The position numbers were made by a program, and so were the translations under genes. The notes beneath the pieces are model-generated. The model was not told the DNA's origin and searched no databases. It saw nothing but the letters and a program-made list of their open reading frames with translations. Below, in pieces: positions 53,301-61,022 of a stretch of 64,000 nt of DNA. This stretch comes from Pseudomonas yamanorum (GTDB lineage Bacteria; Pseudomonadota; Gammaproteobacteria; Pseudomonadales; Pseudomonadaceae): positions 25,210-89,209 of the forward strand of contig NZ_JACARE010000053.1 of NCBI RefSeq assembly GCF_013386765.1, in the 5' to 3' direction. How positions within the stretch are numbered: position 1 is the first letter of the stretch; each line of letters opens with the position of its first letter.

Positions 53301-53836
53301 ATGCCCAACCCCGGTTTTTTGCCCCGCTGGCGCGGCTGCTGCACTGGCTGATGGCGCTGATGATCATCGCCATGCTGTTTATCGGCGCGGGCATGGTGGC
53401 CTCGGTGTCGGAGCGCCATGAGTGGCTGATCCACCTGCACAAGCCGTTGGGCATTGCGATCCTGGCGCTGGTGATCGTGCGGTTGGTGGTGCGTTTTTCC
53501 ACGCGCCAGCCACCGCTGCCCGCGGATTTGCCGCTTTGGCAGGTGCTGGCGGCCAAGGCGTCCCACGTGGTGCTGTATGCGTTGATGCTGGTGTTGCCGC
53601 TGCTGGGCTGGGCGATGATTTCGGCGGCCGGCGACCCGGTGATGCTCAGCAGTTCAGTGCAATTGCCGGCGCTGGTGGGCGCCAACGCGCCGTTGTTTGC
53701 CGTGTTGCGCAAGGCCCACGGTTATCTGGCGTATCTGCTGTTTCTGACGGTGCTGTTGCACCTGGCGGCGGCGCTGTTCCACGGTTTGATCCGCCGTGAC
53801 GGGGTGCTGCAAAGCATGACTGGCACCAAGGACTGA
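53297..53836 (+). CDS. Cytochrome b561 family protein, catalase partner
   Basis: A 179-residue four-helix membrane cytochrome: LLHWLMALMIIAMLFIGAGM, LIHLHKPLGIAILALVIVRL, KASHVVLYALMLVLPLLGWA and KAHGYLAYLLFLTVLLHLAAALFH, each with likely heme-ligand His. ATG 53297 overlaps the catalase stop (ATGA), so translation is coupled. It probably feeds quinol electrons to the periplasmic heme protein. Confidence 0.88.
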   Translation: MNAQPRFFAPLARLLHWLMALMIIAMLFIGAGMVASVSERHEWLIHLHKPLGIAILALVIVRLVVRFSTRQPPLPADLPLWQVLAAKASHVVLYALMLVLPLLGWAMISAAGDPVMLSSSVQLPALVGANAPLFAVLRKAHGYLAYLLFLTVLLHLAAALFHGLIRRDGVLQSMTGTKD

Positions 53837-53847
53837 TGCAGTGCCCG

Positions 53848-53877
53848 GTGACGGCTGCTGTGAGGCAGCCGTCACCG
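53848..53877. terminator. Hairpin between convergent cytochrome b561 and M14 genes
   Basis: GGTGACGGCTGC (53848-53859) pairs with GCAGCCGTCACC (53866-53877) around TGTGAG; no T run. Possibly a weak two-way terminator. Confidence 0.5.
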
Positions 53878-53890
53878 ACACTGCGCAGGG

Positions 53891-55042
53891 TCAGCGCAGT
53901 ACGTCGACGATATCCGCCACGCTGCTCAACACGTCCTTGCCCAACTGCATCGAGCGTTTGCCCGACCAGCCGGTATGCGGGTTGGGTGCGTCGTCGTTGT
54001 CCTTGAAGGGCATTTCCAGGGTCAGGGACAGGCAATCGAACTTCTCGCCCACGCTGTTGCACGCCAGCGTCATGTTGGCTTCGCCCGGCAGGTCGCGGGT
54101 GTAGCCGTGGACGGTCTGGAAGTCGCGCGTGAGGCCGCTCAGGTGGCTGCGAAAGTGTTTCTCCAACTGCTCGATACGCGGCGTATAGCCGGGGTTGCCT
54201 TCGCAACCGGCGGTGAACACGTAGGGGATTTCCTCGTCGCCGTGGATATCCAGGAACAGGTCAACGCCGTATTTCTCCATTTGCTGCTGGACGAACAGCA
54301 CTTCCGGGCTGATCTCCTGGCTCGCACTTTGCCAGGCGCGGTTGAGGTCCTGGCCCATCGCGTTGGTGCGCAGATGGCCATGGAAGGCGCCATCGGGGTT
54401 CATGTTCGGCACCAGGTACAGGTCGGCGGCGGCCAGCAGTTTTTTCAGCTCGGTGTCACCGTCCTGTTGCAGGCGCTCGATGATGCCTTCCATAAACCAT
54501 TCGGCCATGTGCTCGCCGGGATGCTGCTGGGCGATGATCCACACCTTGCGCTTGTTGGCCTCGCCTTTGCCACGGCGCAGCAGTTGGATATCACGGCCTT
54601 CGACACTTTTGCCGGTGGCCAGCAACTGCGTGCCGGCGCGGTTCAGTGCCTGATCGATCAGCCAGTCGTGGCGTTCGCGGCTATAGGGTTCGAAATAGGC
54701 AAACCAGGCCTGCTTTTCCCGGGTTTCGAGGGTGATGTGCAGGGTCTCGCCATCGAATCGGGTGGGCACCCGGAACCAGTTGATATGGTCGTAGGACGCT
54801 ACGGCGTTGTAGCCGCTCCAGGCGTGCTTGTAGGAAGAATGGCTGGCGTTGCTCAGGCGGAAGGTGTGGCTGTGGCCCACGTGCATGCCTTCGGCCTTGA
54901 AGTGGAACCACTGGAAGTGCTGGCTGCGGGTGTCGGGCTCGATGGCCAGCAGCAACTGGTGGGCATCACTGGCGTCGAGTACCTGGATATTGCCGCTGTC
55001 GAAGTTGGTGCTGATCTTGATGGAGGTCAAGGCCACGGTCAT
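53891..55042 (-). CDS. M14-family zinc carboxypeptidase (cytosolic type)
   Basis: A 383-residue metallocarboxypeptidase resembling the cytosolic carboxypeptidase (AGBL/CCP) subfamily. An N-terminal beta-rich domain (residues 1-130) typical of that group is followed by the M14 domain: zinc ligands in QQHPGEHMAEW (His174, Glu177) and DIHGDEEIP (about 266-274), NMNPDGAFHGHLRTN substrate-binding region, and the catalytic Glu in LTLEMPFKD. No signal peptide, so it is cytosolic. Substrate unknown in bacteria. Confidence 0.9.
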   Translation of the reverse strand: MTVALTSIKISTNFDSGNIQVLDASDAHQLLLAIEPDTRSQHFQWFHFKAEGMHVGHSHTFRLSNASHSSYKHAWSGYNAVASYDHINWFRVPTRFDGETLHITLETREKQAWFAYFEPYSRERHDWLIDQALNRAGTQLLATGKSVEGRDIQLLRRGKGEANKRKVWIIAQQHPGEHMAEWFMEGIIERLQQDGDTELKKLLAAADLYLVPNMNPDGAFHGHLRTNAMGQDLNRAWQSASQEISPEVLFVQQQMEKYGVDLFLDIHGDEEIPYVFTAGCEGNPGYTPRIEQLEKHFRSHLSGLTRDFQTVHGYTRDLPGEANMTLACNSVGEKFDCLSLTLEMPFKDNDDAPNPHTGWSGKRSMQLGKDVLSSVADIVDVLR

Positions 55043-55168
55043 AGTCTGGTTGCCTGAATATGAGTGTTGTGGCGGGCATTTTACACCGGAGCGGGGTAAA
55101 GCCTGGATGCAATTTTTGCGGGGGAGGAGGGGGGCGTCGTCCTTGACGCCGCAGCAGCTTAGAATCTA

Positions 55169-55183
55169 TGAGATTGATTCTCA
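55169..55183. promoter_or_regulatory. Candidate second Fur-like site
   Basis: TGAGATTGATTCTCA is a near-perfect 7-1-7 inverted repeat resembling Fur sites (TGATAATNATTATCA), but with G and C in place of some A/T. It lies 126 bases upstream of the M14 start and beyond the 3' end of the PrrF RNA, with no clear gene reading away from it. Confidence 0.3.
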
Positions 55184-55315
55184 AGTGCTATTTTTCAAAG
55201 AACCGGCCTAGAGCCCTCGATCGACTTTCTTTTGGCGATGGTCTTTTGCTACCATGCGCGCCATCAAGCAACACACAGTCTTCATTAGCCTGAAGCCACG
55301 CCAGGAAAAACTGGC

Positions 55316-55432
55316 AAAAAAAAGACCCGGCCAAAGAGCCGGGTCAAAAACCGTGATTAGCCTGATGAGGAGATATTCCAAGAGTCCGACCTAAGGTCTC
55401 TTGGTCTATCGACTGATCTCGCGATCAGCTAG
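55316..55432 (-). ncRNA. prrF: PrrF iron-responsive small RNA
   Basis: On the minus strand a roughly 115-base RNA begins GGACCTAG, forms a 5' hairpin CTGATC-GCGA-GATCAG, then carries the conserved ATATCTCCTCATCAGGCT core (which pairs with sodB and other iron-protein mRNAs) and ends with the terminator GACCCGGC-N6-GCCGGGTC (55324-55345) and eight T. A Fur-box promoter precedes it. PrrF represses non-essential iron proteins when iron is low. Only one copy is here; P. fluorescens usually carries its two prrF genes apart. Confidence 0.93.
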
Positions 55433-55436
55433 GTCC

Positions 55437-55465
55437 AATAATAATCATTATCATTTGCAAGTCAA
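55437..55465 (-). promoter_or_regulatory. prrF promoter with overlapping Fur box
   Basis: On the minus strand TTGACT (55465-55460), 16-base spacer, TATTAT (55443-55438), followed about 6 bases later by the RNA start. GATAATGATTATTATT covers the spacer and -10 and matches the 19-bp Fur consensus GATAATGATAATCATTATC closely, so Fur-Fe would block polymerase when iron is plentiful. Confidence 0.85.
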
Positions 55466-55508
55466 ATGTTTTTATCCGTCACATAGAAATATTTTTCCTT
55501 CGCGTCTG

Positions 55509-55871
55509 TTACACCCTGGCCGAGTGTTCGGCCTCCCGGGTCGAAAGCCGTAGCGACCGCTCCACCATCACCTTCGCCATATCAATCAAATAGACCACTG
55601 AAAACGCCAGGTCCCGGCTATTGCCGTGGGCGCTGTTTGCCGATTCGTAGGCGGTGGCCGCGGCACTGCGCAGCAGGTCGGAAGCGTGGACCAGGGCTTC
55701 CTCGTCGCTGATGCCGGGCCTGGCCTCGAACAGGCCGTCGTCAACGGAGGGCGGTGCAAGATCGTCTTTCAGGTAATAGTCCAGTGCGCGTTGGGCAGCG
55801 CCACTGCTGCGCATGAACAGCAGCTCGTCTTCGTCGCAGGTTTCGGGCAGGGGATACGGGGTGGTCGTCAT
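55509..55871 (-). CDS. Small DUF6124-like protein
   Basis: A 120-residue acidic cytosolic protein. The C-terminal half (GISDEEALVHASDLLRSAAATAYESANSAHGNSRDLAFSVVYLIDMAKVMVERSL) fits the small Pseudomonas family DUF6124 (formerly grouped with DUF3077). Function unknown. Divergent from the S24-type repressor with a palindrome between, so it may be that repressor's target. It is preceded by the PrrF locus. Confidence 0.7.
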   Translation of the reverse strand: MTTTPYPLPETCDEDELLFMRSSGAAQRALDYYLKDDLAPPSVDDGLFEARPGISDEEALVHASDLLRSAAATAYESANSAHGNSRDLAFSVVYLIDMAKVMVERSLRLSTREAEHSARV

Positions 55872-55913
55872 AAGGTCGGTGCTCTGGGTGGATGTCGAAA
55901 GCCTGCAATCGAT

Positions 55914-55925
55914 ATTAGTACTAAT
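55914..55925. promoter_or_regulatory. Palindrome ATTAGTACTAAT, candidate repressor operator
   Basis: Exact 12-bp palindrome in the divergent gap between the DUF6124-like gene and the S24-type repressor. Its position (43 bases before the DUF6124-like start and 76 before the repressor start) suits an autoregulated divergent operator. Confidence 0.45.
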
Positions 55926-56000
55926 CGTATTTATGGCGTTTTATTGATTACTACAAACTGTTTATTGTCGCTGGGAGTACACAACGTATTGTCGGGGCCC

Positions 56001-56648
56001 ATGGATAAGTGGATAGCGTTGGTCAAGGCCAACATGAAAGACCGCAAGGTCACGCAGGATCAATTGGCCTCACGCCTGGGCATGTCCCAGGGCGGGGTTG
56101 GCCATTGGTTGAACAAGCGCCGGGTGCCGAGCCTTGCCGATATGAACCGGGTGATGCAGGAGTTGGGCCTGGGCGACCTCGAGGTTGCGCTGGTGGTGCG
56201 CGAAAAAGTGCTCGCACCGGTGGAGGAAGCGTTGGAGCCGGCGCCCCACTACAGTCCGAATTACCGTTACCCGGTGAGCGAAGGAAAAGGAGGGTACCCA
56301 TTGCAGGAAGAATCTCGGCCTTATGCCGCTGCCCGTTTCCAGATGAGTGACTACCAGGCCCGTGGCAAGGCGTTCTGGCTGCGGGTGATCGGCGATGCCA
56401 TGACCGCTCCGGGCGGCTTGAGTATCCGCGAGGGCATGATGATTCTGGTGGACCCGGCCATCCCGCCCGAGCCGGGCAAGCTGGTGGTGGCGCAATGGGC
56501 TTTCAATCCCCAGGCGATGTTGCGCAAGTTGGTGAAGGAAAGCGGCCAGCTTTACCTGGTACCGCTCAACCCGACTTACCCGAAAATGCTGTTCAGCGAG
56601 GAATGCCGGATCATCGGCGTGGTGGTGCAGGCGGTCACGAGGTTTTAG
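56001..56648 (+). CDS. LexA/PrtR-fold repressor without self-cleavage residues
   Basis: A 215-residue regulator: N-terminal HTH (TQDQLASRLGMSQGGVGHWLNKRRVPS, about 18-44) and a C-terminal S24 peptidase-like domain. In LexA/PrtR the catalytic Ser lies in GDSM; here it is GDAMTAP (Ala133). The general-base Lys (EATFKxLV) is Arg (QAMLRKLV, Arg175). Both catalytic residues are thus lost, so it should not cleave itself in the SOS response. ATG 56001 (MDKWIALVKANMKDRK) is used; ribosome site weak. Its stop overlaps the liuD stop on the other strand. Confidence 0.82.
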   Translation: MDKWIALVKANMKDRKVTQDQLASRLGMSQGGVGHWLNKRRVPSLADMNRVMQELGLGDLEVALVVREKVLAPVEEALEPAPHYSPNYRYPVSEGKGGYPLQEESRPYAAARFQMSDYQARGKAFWLRVIGDAMTAPGGLSIREGMMILVDPAIPPEPGKLVVAQWAFNPQAMLRKLVKESGQLYLVPLNPTYPKMLFSEECRIIGVVVQAVTRF

Positions 56649-58582
56649 CTCGCGGCTTCCAGCTCTACCAGTGCGCTGCCTTCACCGACCATTTCACCTT
56701 CCTGGCAGTACAGCGCCTTGACCACCCCGGCATGGGGCGCGCGGATGCTGTGTTCCATCTTCATGGCTTCCAGCACCACCAACTGCGTACCGGCTTCCAC
56801 CGTTTGCCCGACGTCCACCAGCACCCGCACGATGCTGCCGTTCATCGGTGCGGTCAGGCCGCCCTGATGAGACTGGCTGGCGTCGACGGCGGCGATTGGG
56901 TCGAACAGGCTGACGCTGTGCACTTCGCCGTCCCAACGCAGAAACAGGCTATCGCCTTCGCGTACCGCCAGATGGGCGCGGCGCACGCCTTGCAGGTCGA
57001 TCAGCAACTGTTCGCCGCGCAACTGGGGCGGGTTGGTGCCGGCTTGCAGCGTCACCAGGCGATCCTGGCCGTTGCAGCTCAAATGCAGGGAAACCTCGGC
57101 CGGCAAGCCAGCGCGAAAGCCGCGGGTGTCCGCCCAGGGCGAACGGGGGTCACTGCTCGCCCGGGTTTGCATGAACGCCTGGCCCGCCGCCTGCCAGAAC
57201 CCATCGCTCAATTCCCCCGGCGCGGGCAGCAGTTCATCCTGATAACGCGGGATAAACCCGGTATCCAGTTCAGCCGCGGCAAATGCCGGATGGCCGATGA
57301 TGCGCCGCAAAAAGCCCAGGTTGGTCTTCAGCCCACCCACCGCAAATTCATCCAGCATACCCAGCAGCCGCAAACGCGCCTGCTCGCGGTCTTCGCCCCA
57401 GGCAATCAGCTTGCCCAGCATCGGGTCGTAGAACGGTGACACGTTGTCGCCTTGTTCGACGCCACTGTCCACCCGGCGACCCGGTCCTGGAGTGGATTCG
57501 CGGTACAGCGCCAGGTGCCCGGTGGCCGGCAGGAAATCATTGGCCGGGTCTTCGGCGTACAAGCGCACTTCAATCGCATGCCCCAGCAGCGGGACTTGTT
57601 CCTGGGTCATCGGCAACGGCTCGCCCTGGGCCACACGGATCTGCCAGGCCACCAGGTCCAGGCCGGTGATGGCTTCGGTCACCGGGTGTTCCACCTGCAG
57701 CCGGGTGTTCATCTCCATGAAGAAGAATTCGCCCCGGGCGTCCAGCAGAAACTCCACGGTGCCAGCACCCACGTAACCGATGGCCTGCGCTGCACGTACC
57801 GCCGCTTCGCCCATGGCCTTGCGTTGTTCTGCACTCAGGCCGGGTGCCGGGGCTTCCTCGACGACTTTTTGATGGCGGCGCTGGATCGAGCAATCGCGCT
57901 CGTTGAGGTACAGGCAGTGACCGTGCTGGTCGGCAAACACCTGGATTTCCACATGGCGCGGCTTGAGCAGGTATTTCTCCACCAGCATTTGCGCATTGCC
58001 AAACGAGGACAGTGCTTCACGCTGGGCCGAGGCCAACGCTTCGGCCAGTTGGCTGACGTCCTCGACCACTTTCATGCCCTTGCCGCCACCGCCCGCCGTG
58101 GCCTTGAGCAGCACTGGGTAACCGATGCGCTCGGCCGCCTGGCGAAAGGTCTCCAGGTCCTGGGCGTCACCGTGGTAACCCGGCACCAGGGGCACGCCGG
58201 CGGTTTCCATCAAGGCCTTGGCCGCAGACTTGCTGCCCATGGCATCAATGGCCGAGGCGGGCGGGCCGAGGAAGATCAACCCGGCGGCTTCAATGGCGCG
58301 GGCGAACCCGGCGTTCTCTGAAAGGAACCCATAACCCGGGTGAATGGCCTGGGCGCCGCTGGCCTGGGCCGCAGCGATCAGTTTGTCGATTTGCAGGTAG
58401 CTGTCGGCGGCCTTGCTGCCGCCCAGGTCCACGCAGACATCAGCCTCGCGGGCATGCCGCGCATCGCGGTCGGTGGCGCTGTGCACAGCCACGGTGGTCA
58501 AGCCCATGGCCTTGGCGGTACGCATCACCCGGCAGGCGATTTCGCCGCGATTTGCCACCAATACAGTGGTAAGCGTCTTCAT
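56645..58582 (-). CDS. liuD: Methylcrotonyl-CoA carboxylase, biotin-containing alpha subunit
   Basis: A 645-residue biotin carboxylase plus biotin carrier. BC domain: VLVANRGEIACRVMRTAK, GYGFLSENAGFARA, KATAGGGGKGMKVV, EMNTRLQVEHPVTE; the biotin motif EAMKME with Lys near 608; a short inter-domain region. With LiuB it carboxylates 3-methylcrotonyl-CoA in leucine breakdown. ATG 58582 overlaps the liuC stop (ATGA), so the two are coupled. It ends at the last gene of the operon, with its stop overlapping the convergent repressor gene's stop; the HMG-CoA lyase gene liuE does not follow. Confidence 0.95.
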   Translation of the reverse strand: MKTLTTVLVANRGEIACRVMRTAKAMGLTTVAVHSATDRDARHAREADVCVDLGGSKAADSYLQIDKLIAAAQASGAQAIHPGYGFLSENAGFARAIEAAGLIFLGPPASAIDAMGSKSAAKALMETAGVPLVPGYHGDAQDLETFRQAAERIGYPVLLKATAGGGGKGMKVVEDVSQLAEALASAQREALSSFGNAQMLVEKYLLKPRHVEIQVFADQHGHCLYLNERDCSIQRRHQKVVEEAPAPGLSAEQRKAMGEAAVRAAQAIGYVGAGTVEFLLDARGEFFFMEMNTRLQVEHPVTEAITGLDLVAWQIRVAQGEPLPMTQEQVPLLGHAIEVRLYAEDPANDFLPATGHLALYRESTPGPGRRVDSGVEQGDNVSPFYDPMLGKLIAWGEDREQARLRLLGMLDEFAVGGLKTNLGFLRRIIGHPAFAAAELDTGFIPRYQDELLPAPGELSDGFWQAAGQAFMQTRASSDPRSPWADTRGFRAGLPAEVSLHLSCNGQDRLVTLQAGTNPPQLRGEQLLIDLQGVRRAHLAVREGDSLFLRWDGEVHSVSLFDPIAAVDASQSHQGGLTAPMNGSIVRVLVDVGQTVEAGTQLVVLEAMKMEHSIRAPHAGVVKALYCQEGEMVGEGSALVELEAAS

Positions 58583-59385
58583 GAACGCGGCTCCTGAGGC
58601 TGCCAGTTGGGCGCACGTTTTTGCAAAAAGGCGCGCAAGCCTTCCTGGCCTTCGGCGCTGACGCGGATCCGTGCGATGGAGTTTTCGCAGTAGCGGCGCA
58701 GTGCCGGGGTGAGTGCGCCATGGCCGACCTCGCGCAACAAATCCTTGCTGGCGCGCATGGCGGCCGGGCTGTTGAGCAGCAGATTGGTGATCCACAGTTC
58801 GACCTGCAGATCCAGCTCGGCCGTCGGATAACTTTCCGCCAGCAGTCCGATTTCACGCGCGCGCTGGCCACCAAAACGGTCTGCCGTGAGGGCATATCGA
58901 CGGGCTGCCCGCTCACCGATCGCCTGCACCACGAACGGGCTGATCACCGCCGGCGCCAGGCCAATGCGCACTTCCGACAGGCAGAACTGCGCCTCATCAG
59001 TGCCAATCGCCATGTCACAGCAACTGATCAACCCCAGGGCACCGCCGTAGGCCGCGCCCTGAACCACCGCCAGCGTCGGGATCTTCAGCTTGGCCAGGTT
59101 GTACATCAGCTCCGCCAGCTCACGGGCATCGTCCAGGTTGGTGTGGTAATCCAGCTCGGCCGACTGCTGCATCCAGGCCAGGTCGGCACCGGCGCTGAAA
59201 TGCTTGCCACGCCCGCGCAGTACCAGGAAACGCAGGGCCGGATCGCCTTGCACCTGGTCCAGGGCAATGATCAGTTCGCGGATCATTTCGGCGTTGAACG
59301 CGTTGTTCTTGGCTTCACGACTGAGCCACAGGGTGGCAAAGCCACGCGGGTCGGTGATCAGTTCGAGGGTGTTGAAATCGCTCAT
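58579..59385 (-). CDS. liuC: Methylglutaconyl-CoA hydratase
   Basis: A 268-residue crotonase-family enzyme that hydrates 3-methylglutaconyl-CoA to HMG-CoA. Oxyanion-hole motifs HFSAGADLAWM and GAAYGGALGLISCCDMAI; the acidic residue in FCLSEVRIGLAPAVI. ATG 59385 (MSDFNTLEL) is chosen: GGAG lies 9 bases upstream. The ATG at 59400 is too close to the liuB stop and would overlap this ribosome site. Confidence 0.93.
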   Translation of the reverse strand: MSDFNTLELITDPRGFATLWLSREAKNNAFNAEMIRELIIALDQVQGDPALRFLVLRGRGKHFSAGADLAWMQQSAELDYHTNLDDARELAELMYNLAKLKIPTLAVVQGAAYGGALGLISCCDMAIGTDEAQFCLSEVRIGLAPAVISPFVVQAIGERAARRYALTADRFGGQRAREIGLLAESYPTAELDLQVELWITNLLLNSPAAMRASKDLLREVGHGALTPALRRYCENSIARIRVSAEGQEGLRAFLQKRAPNWQPQEPRS

Positions 59386-59400
59386 GGGGTGCAGCTCCAT

Positions 59401-61008
59401 TTACATGCGGAACACGCCGAAGCGGCTCGGCTCGATGGGGGCGTTCAGCGAAGCGGACAAGGCCAGGGCCAGCACGTCGCGGGTCTGCAACGGGTCGATG
59501 ACGCCGTCGTCCCACAGCCGTGCGCTGGAGTAGTAGGGGTGGCCCTGGGTTTCGTACTGGTCGAGGATCGGCTGCTTGATCGCGGCCTCCTCATCGCTGC
59601 TGAAACCCTGGCCTGCGCGCTCGGCCTGCTCACGCTTGACCTGCACCAGCACGCCGGCCGCCTGTTCGGCACCCATCACGCCGATGCGTGCGTTGGGCCA
59701 CATCCACAGAAAGCGCGGGTCGTAGGCGCGGCCACACATGCCGTAGTTACCGGCGCCAAAACTGCCACCGATGATCACGGTGAATTTCGGCACCTTGGCA
59801 CAGGCCACCGCCGTCACCAGCTTGGCGCCGTGCTTGGCGATACCGCCCGCCTCGTATTTCTGGCCGACCATAAAGCCAGTGATGTTTTGCAGGAACAGCA
59901 GCGGAATCCCGCGCTGGCAAGCCAACTCGATAAAGTGCGCGCCTTTTTGCGCAGCCTCGGCGAAGAGGATGCCGTTGTTGGCCAGGATCGCAATCGGGTA
60001 GCCGTGCAGGTGGGCAAAGCCGCACACCAGGGTGGTGCCGAACAGCGCCTTGAACTCATCGAACACCGAACCGTCCACCAGCCGCGCGATCACTTCGCGC
60101 ACATCGAACGGTTGCTTGGCGTCGGCCGGGATCACGCCGTACAGCTCCTCGCTGGAATACAGCGGCGCAACCGGCGTGCGCTGTTGCAACTGGCCGAGCT
60201 TGCGCCAATTGAGGTTGGCCACGCTGCGCCGGGCCAGGGCCAGGGCGTGTTCGTCACTGTCGGCGTAGTGGTCGGCTACCCCGGAAATCTTGCAGTGCAC
60301 ATCGGCACCGCCCAGGTCTTCGGCGCTCACTACTTCACCGGTCGCGGCCTTCACCAGCGGCGGGCCGGCGAGGAAGATGGTGGCTTGCTGGCGGACCATG
60401 ATGGCTTCGTCCGCCATGGCCGGCACATACGCACCACCGGCGGTGCAGGAACCCATCACCACGGCAATCTGTGGAATGCCCTGGGCGCTCATGTTGGCCT
60501 GGTTGAAGAAGATCCGCCCGAAGTGCTCACGGTCCGGGAACACTTCATCCTGGCGCGGCAGGTTGGCGCCGCCGGAATCCACCAGGTAGATGCAGGGCAG
60601 GCGGTTCTGCTCGGCGATGGTCTGGGCACGCAGGTGTTTTTTGACGGTTAGCGGGTAGTAGGAGCCGCCTTTTACCGTGGCGTCGTTGGCGACGATCATG
60701 CATTCGACGCCTTCCACCCGGCCGATCCCGGCAATCACGCCGGCAGCGGGTACGTCTTCGCCATACACCTGATACGCCGCCAGTTGGCTGAGCTCAAGGA
60801 ACGGCGAGCCCGGGTCGAGCAAGCGATTGATCCGTTCGCGCGGCAACAGCTTGCCTCGGGACGTGTGACGCTCCTGGGCCTTGGCGCCGCCGCCTTGCTG
60901 CAGCTGGGCGAGCAGGCTGTGCAGGGCGTCGACCTGTTGGAGCATCGCCGCGCTGTTGGCGGCAAACTCCGCCGAGCGCGGGTTGAGCTGGGTGTGCAGG
61001 GTGGCCAT
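59401..61008 (-). CDS. liuB: Methylcrotonyl-CoA carboxylase, carboxyltransferase beta subunit
   Basis: A 535-residue acyl-CoA carboxyltransferase (crotonase-like repeats). Signatures: GVIAGIGRVEGVECMIVANDATVKGGSYYP, YLVDSGGANLPRQDEVFPDREHFGRIFFNQANMSA, and the second half VVIGGSFGAGNYGMCGRAYDP. Works with LiuD. It follows liuA by 14 bases. Confidence 0.95.
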   Translation of the reverse strand: MATLHTQLNPRSAEFAANSAAMLQQVDALHSLLAQLQQGGGAKAQERHTSRGKLLPRERINRLLDPGSPFLELSQLAAYQVYGEDVPAAGVIAGIGRVEGVECMIVANDATVKGGSYYPLTVKKHLRAQTIAEQNRLPCIYLVDSGGANLPRQDEVFPDREHFGRIFFNQANMSAQGIPQIAVVMGSCTAGGAYVPAMADEAIMVRQQATIFLAGPPLVKAATGEVVSAEDLGGADVHCKISGVADHYADSDEHALALARRSVANLNWRKLGQLQQRTPVAPLYSSEELYGVIPADAKQPFDVREVIARLVDGSVFDEFKALFGTTLVCGFAHLHGYPIAILANNGILFAEAAQKGAHFIELACQRGIPLLFLQNITGFMVGQKYEAGGIAKHGAKLVTAVACAKVPKFTVIIGGSFGAGNYGMCGRAYDPRFLWMWPNARIGVMGAEQAAGVLVQVKREQAERAGQGFSSDEEAAIKQPILDQYETQGHPYYSSARLWDDGVIDPLQTRDVLALALSASLNAPIEPSRFGVFRM

Positions 61009-61022
61009 GGGGCGCGCTCCGT

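Noticed and set aside
55254..55391. Plus-strand frame of 45 codons running antisense through the PrrF RNA
   Set aside because: Composition reflects the complement of the RNA and terminator; no ribosome site.
58621..60651. 676-codon plus-strand frame over liuC and liuB
   Set aside because: Runs antisense across two well-defined genes; no protein signature.
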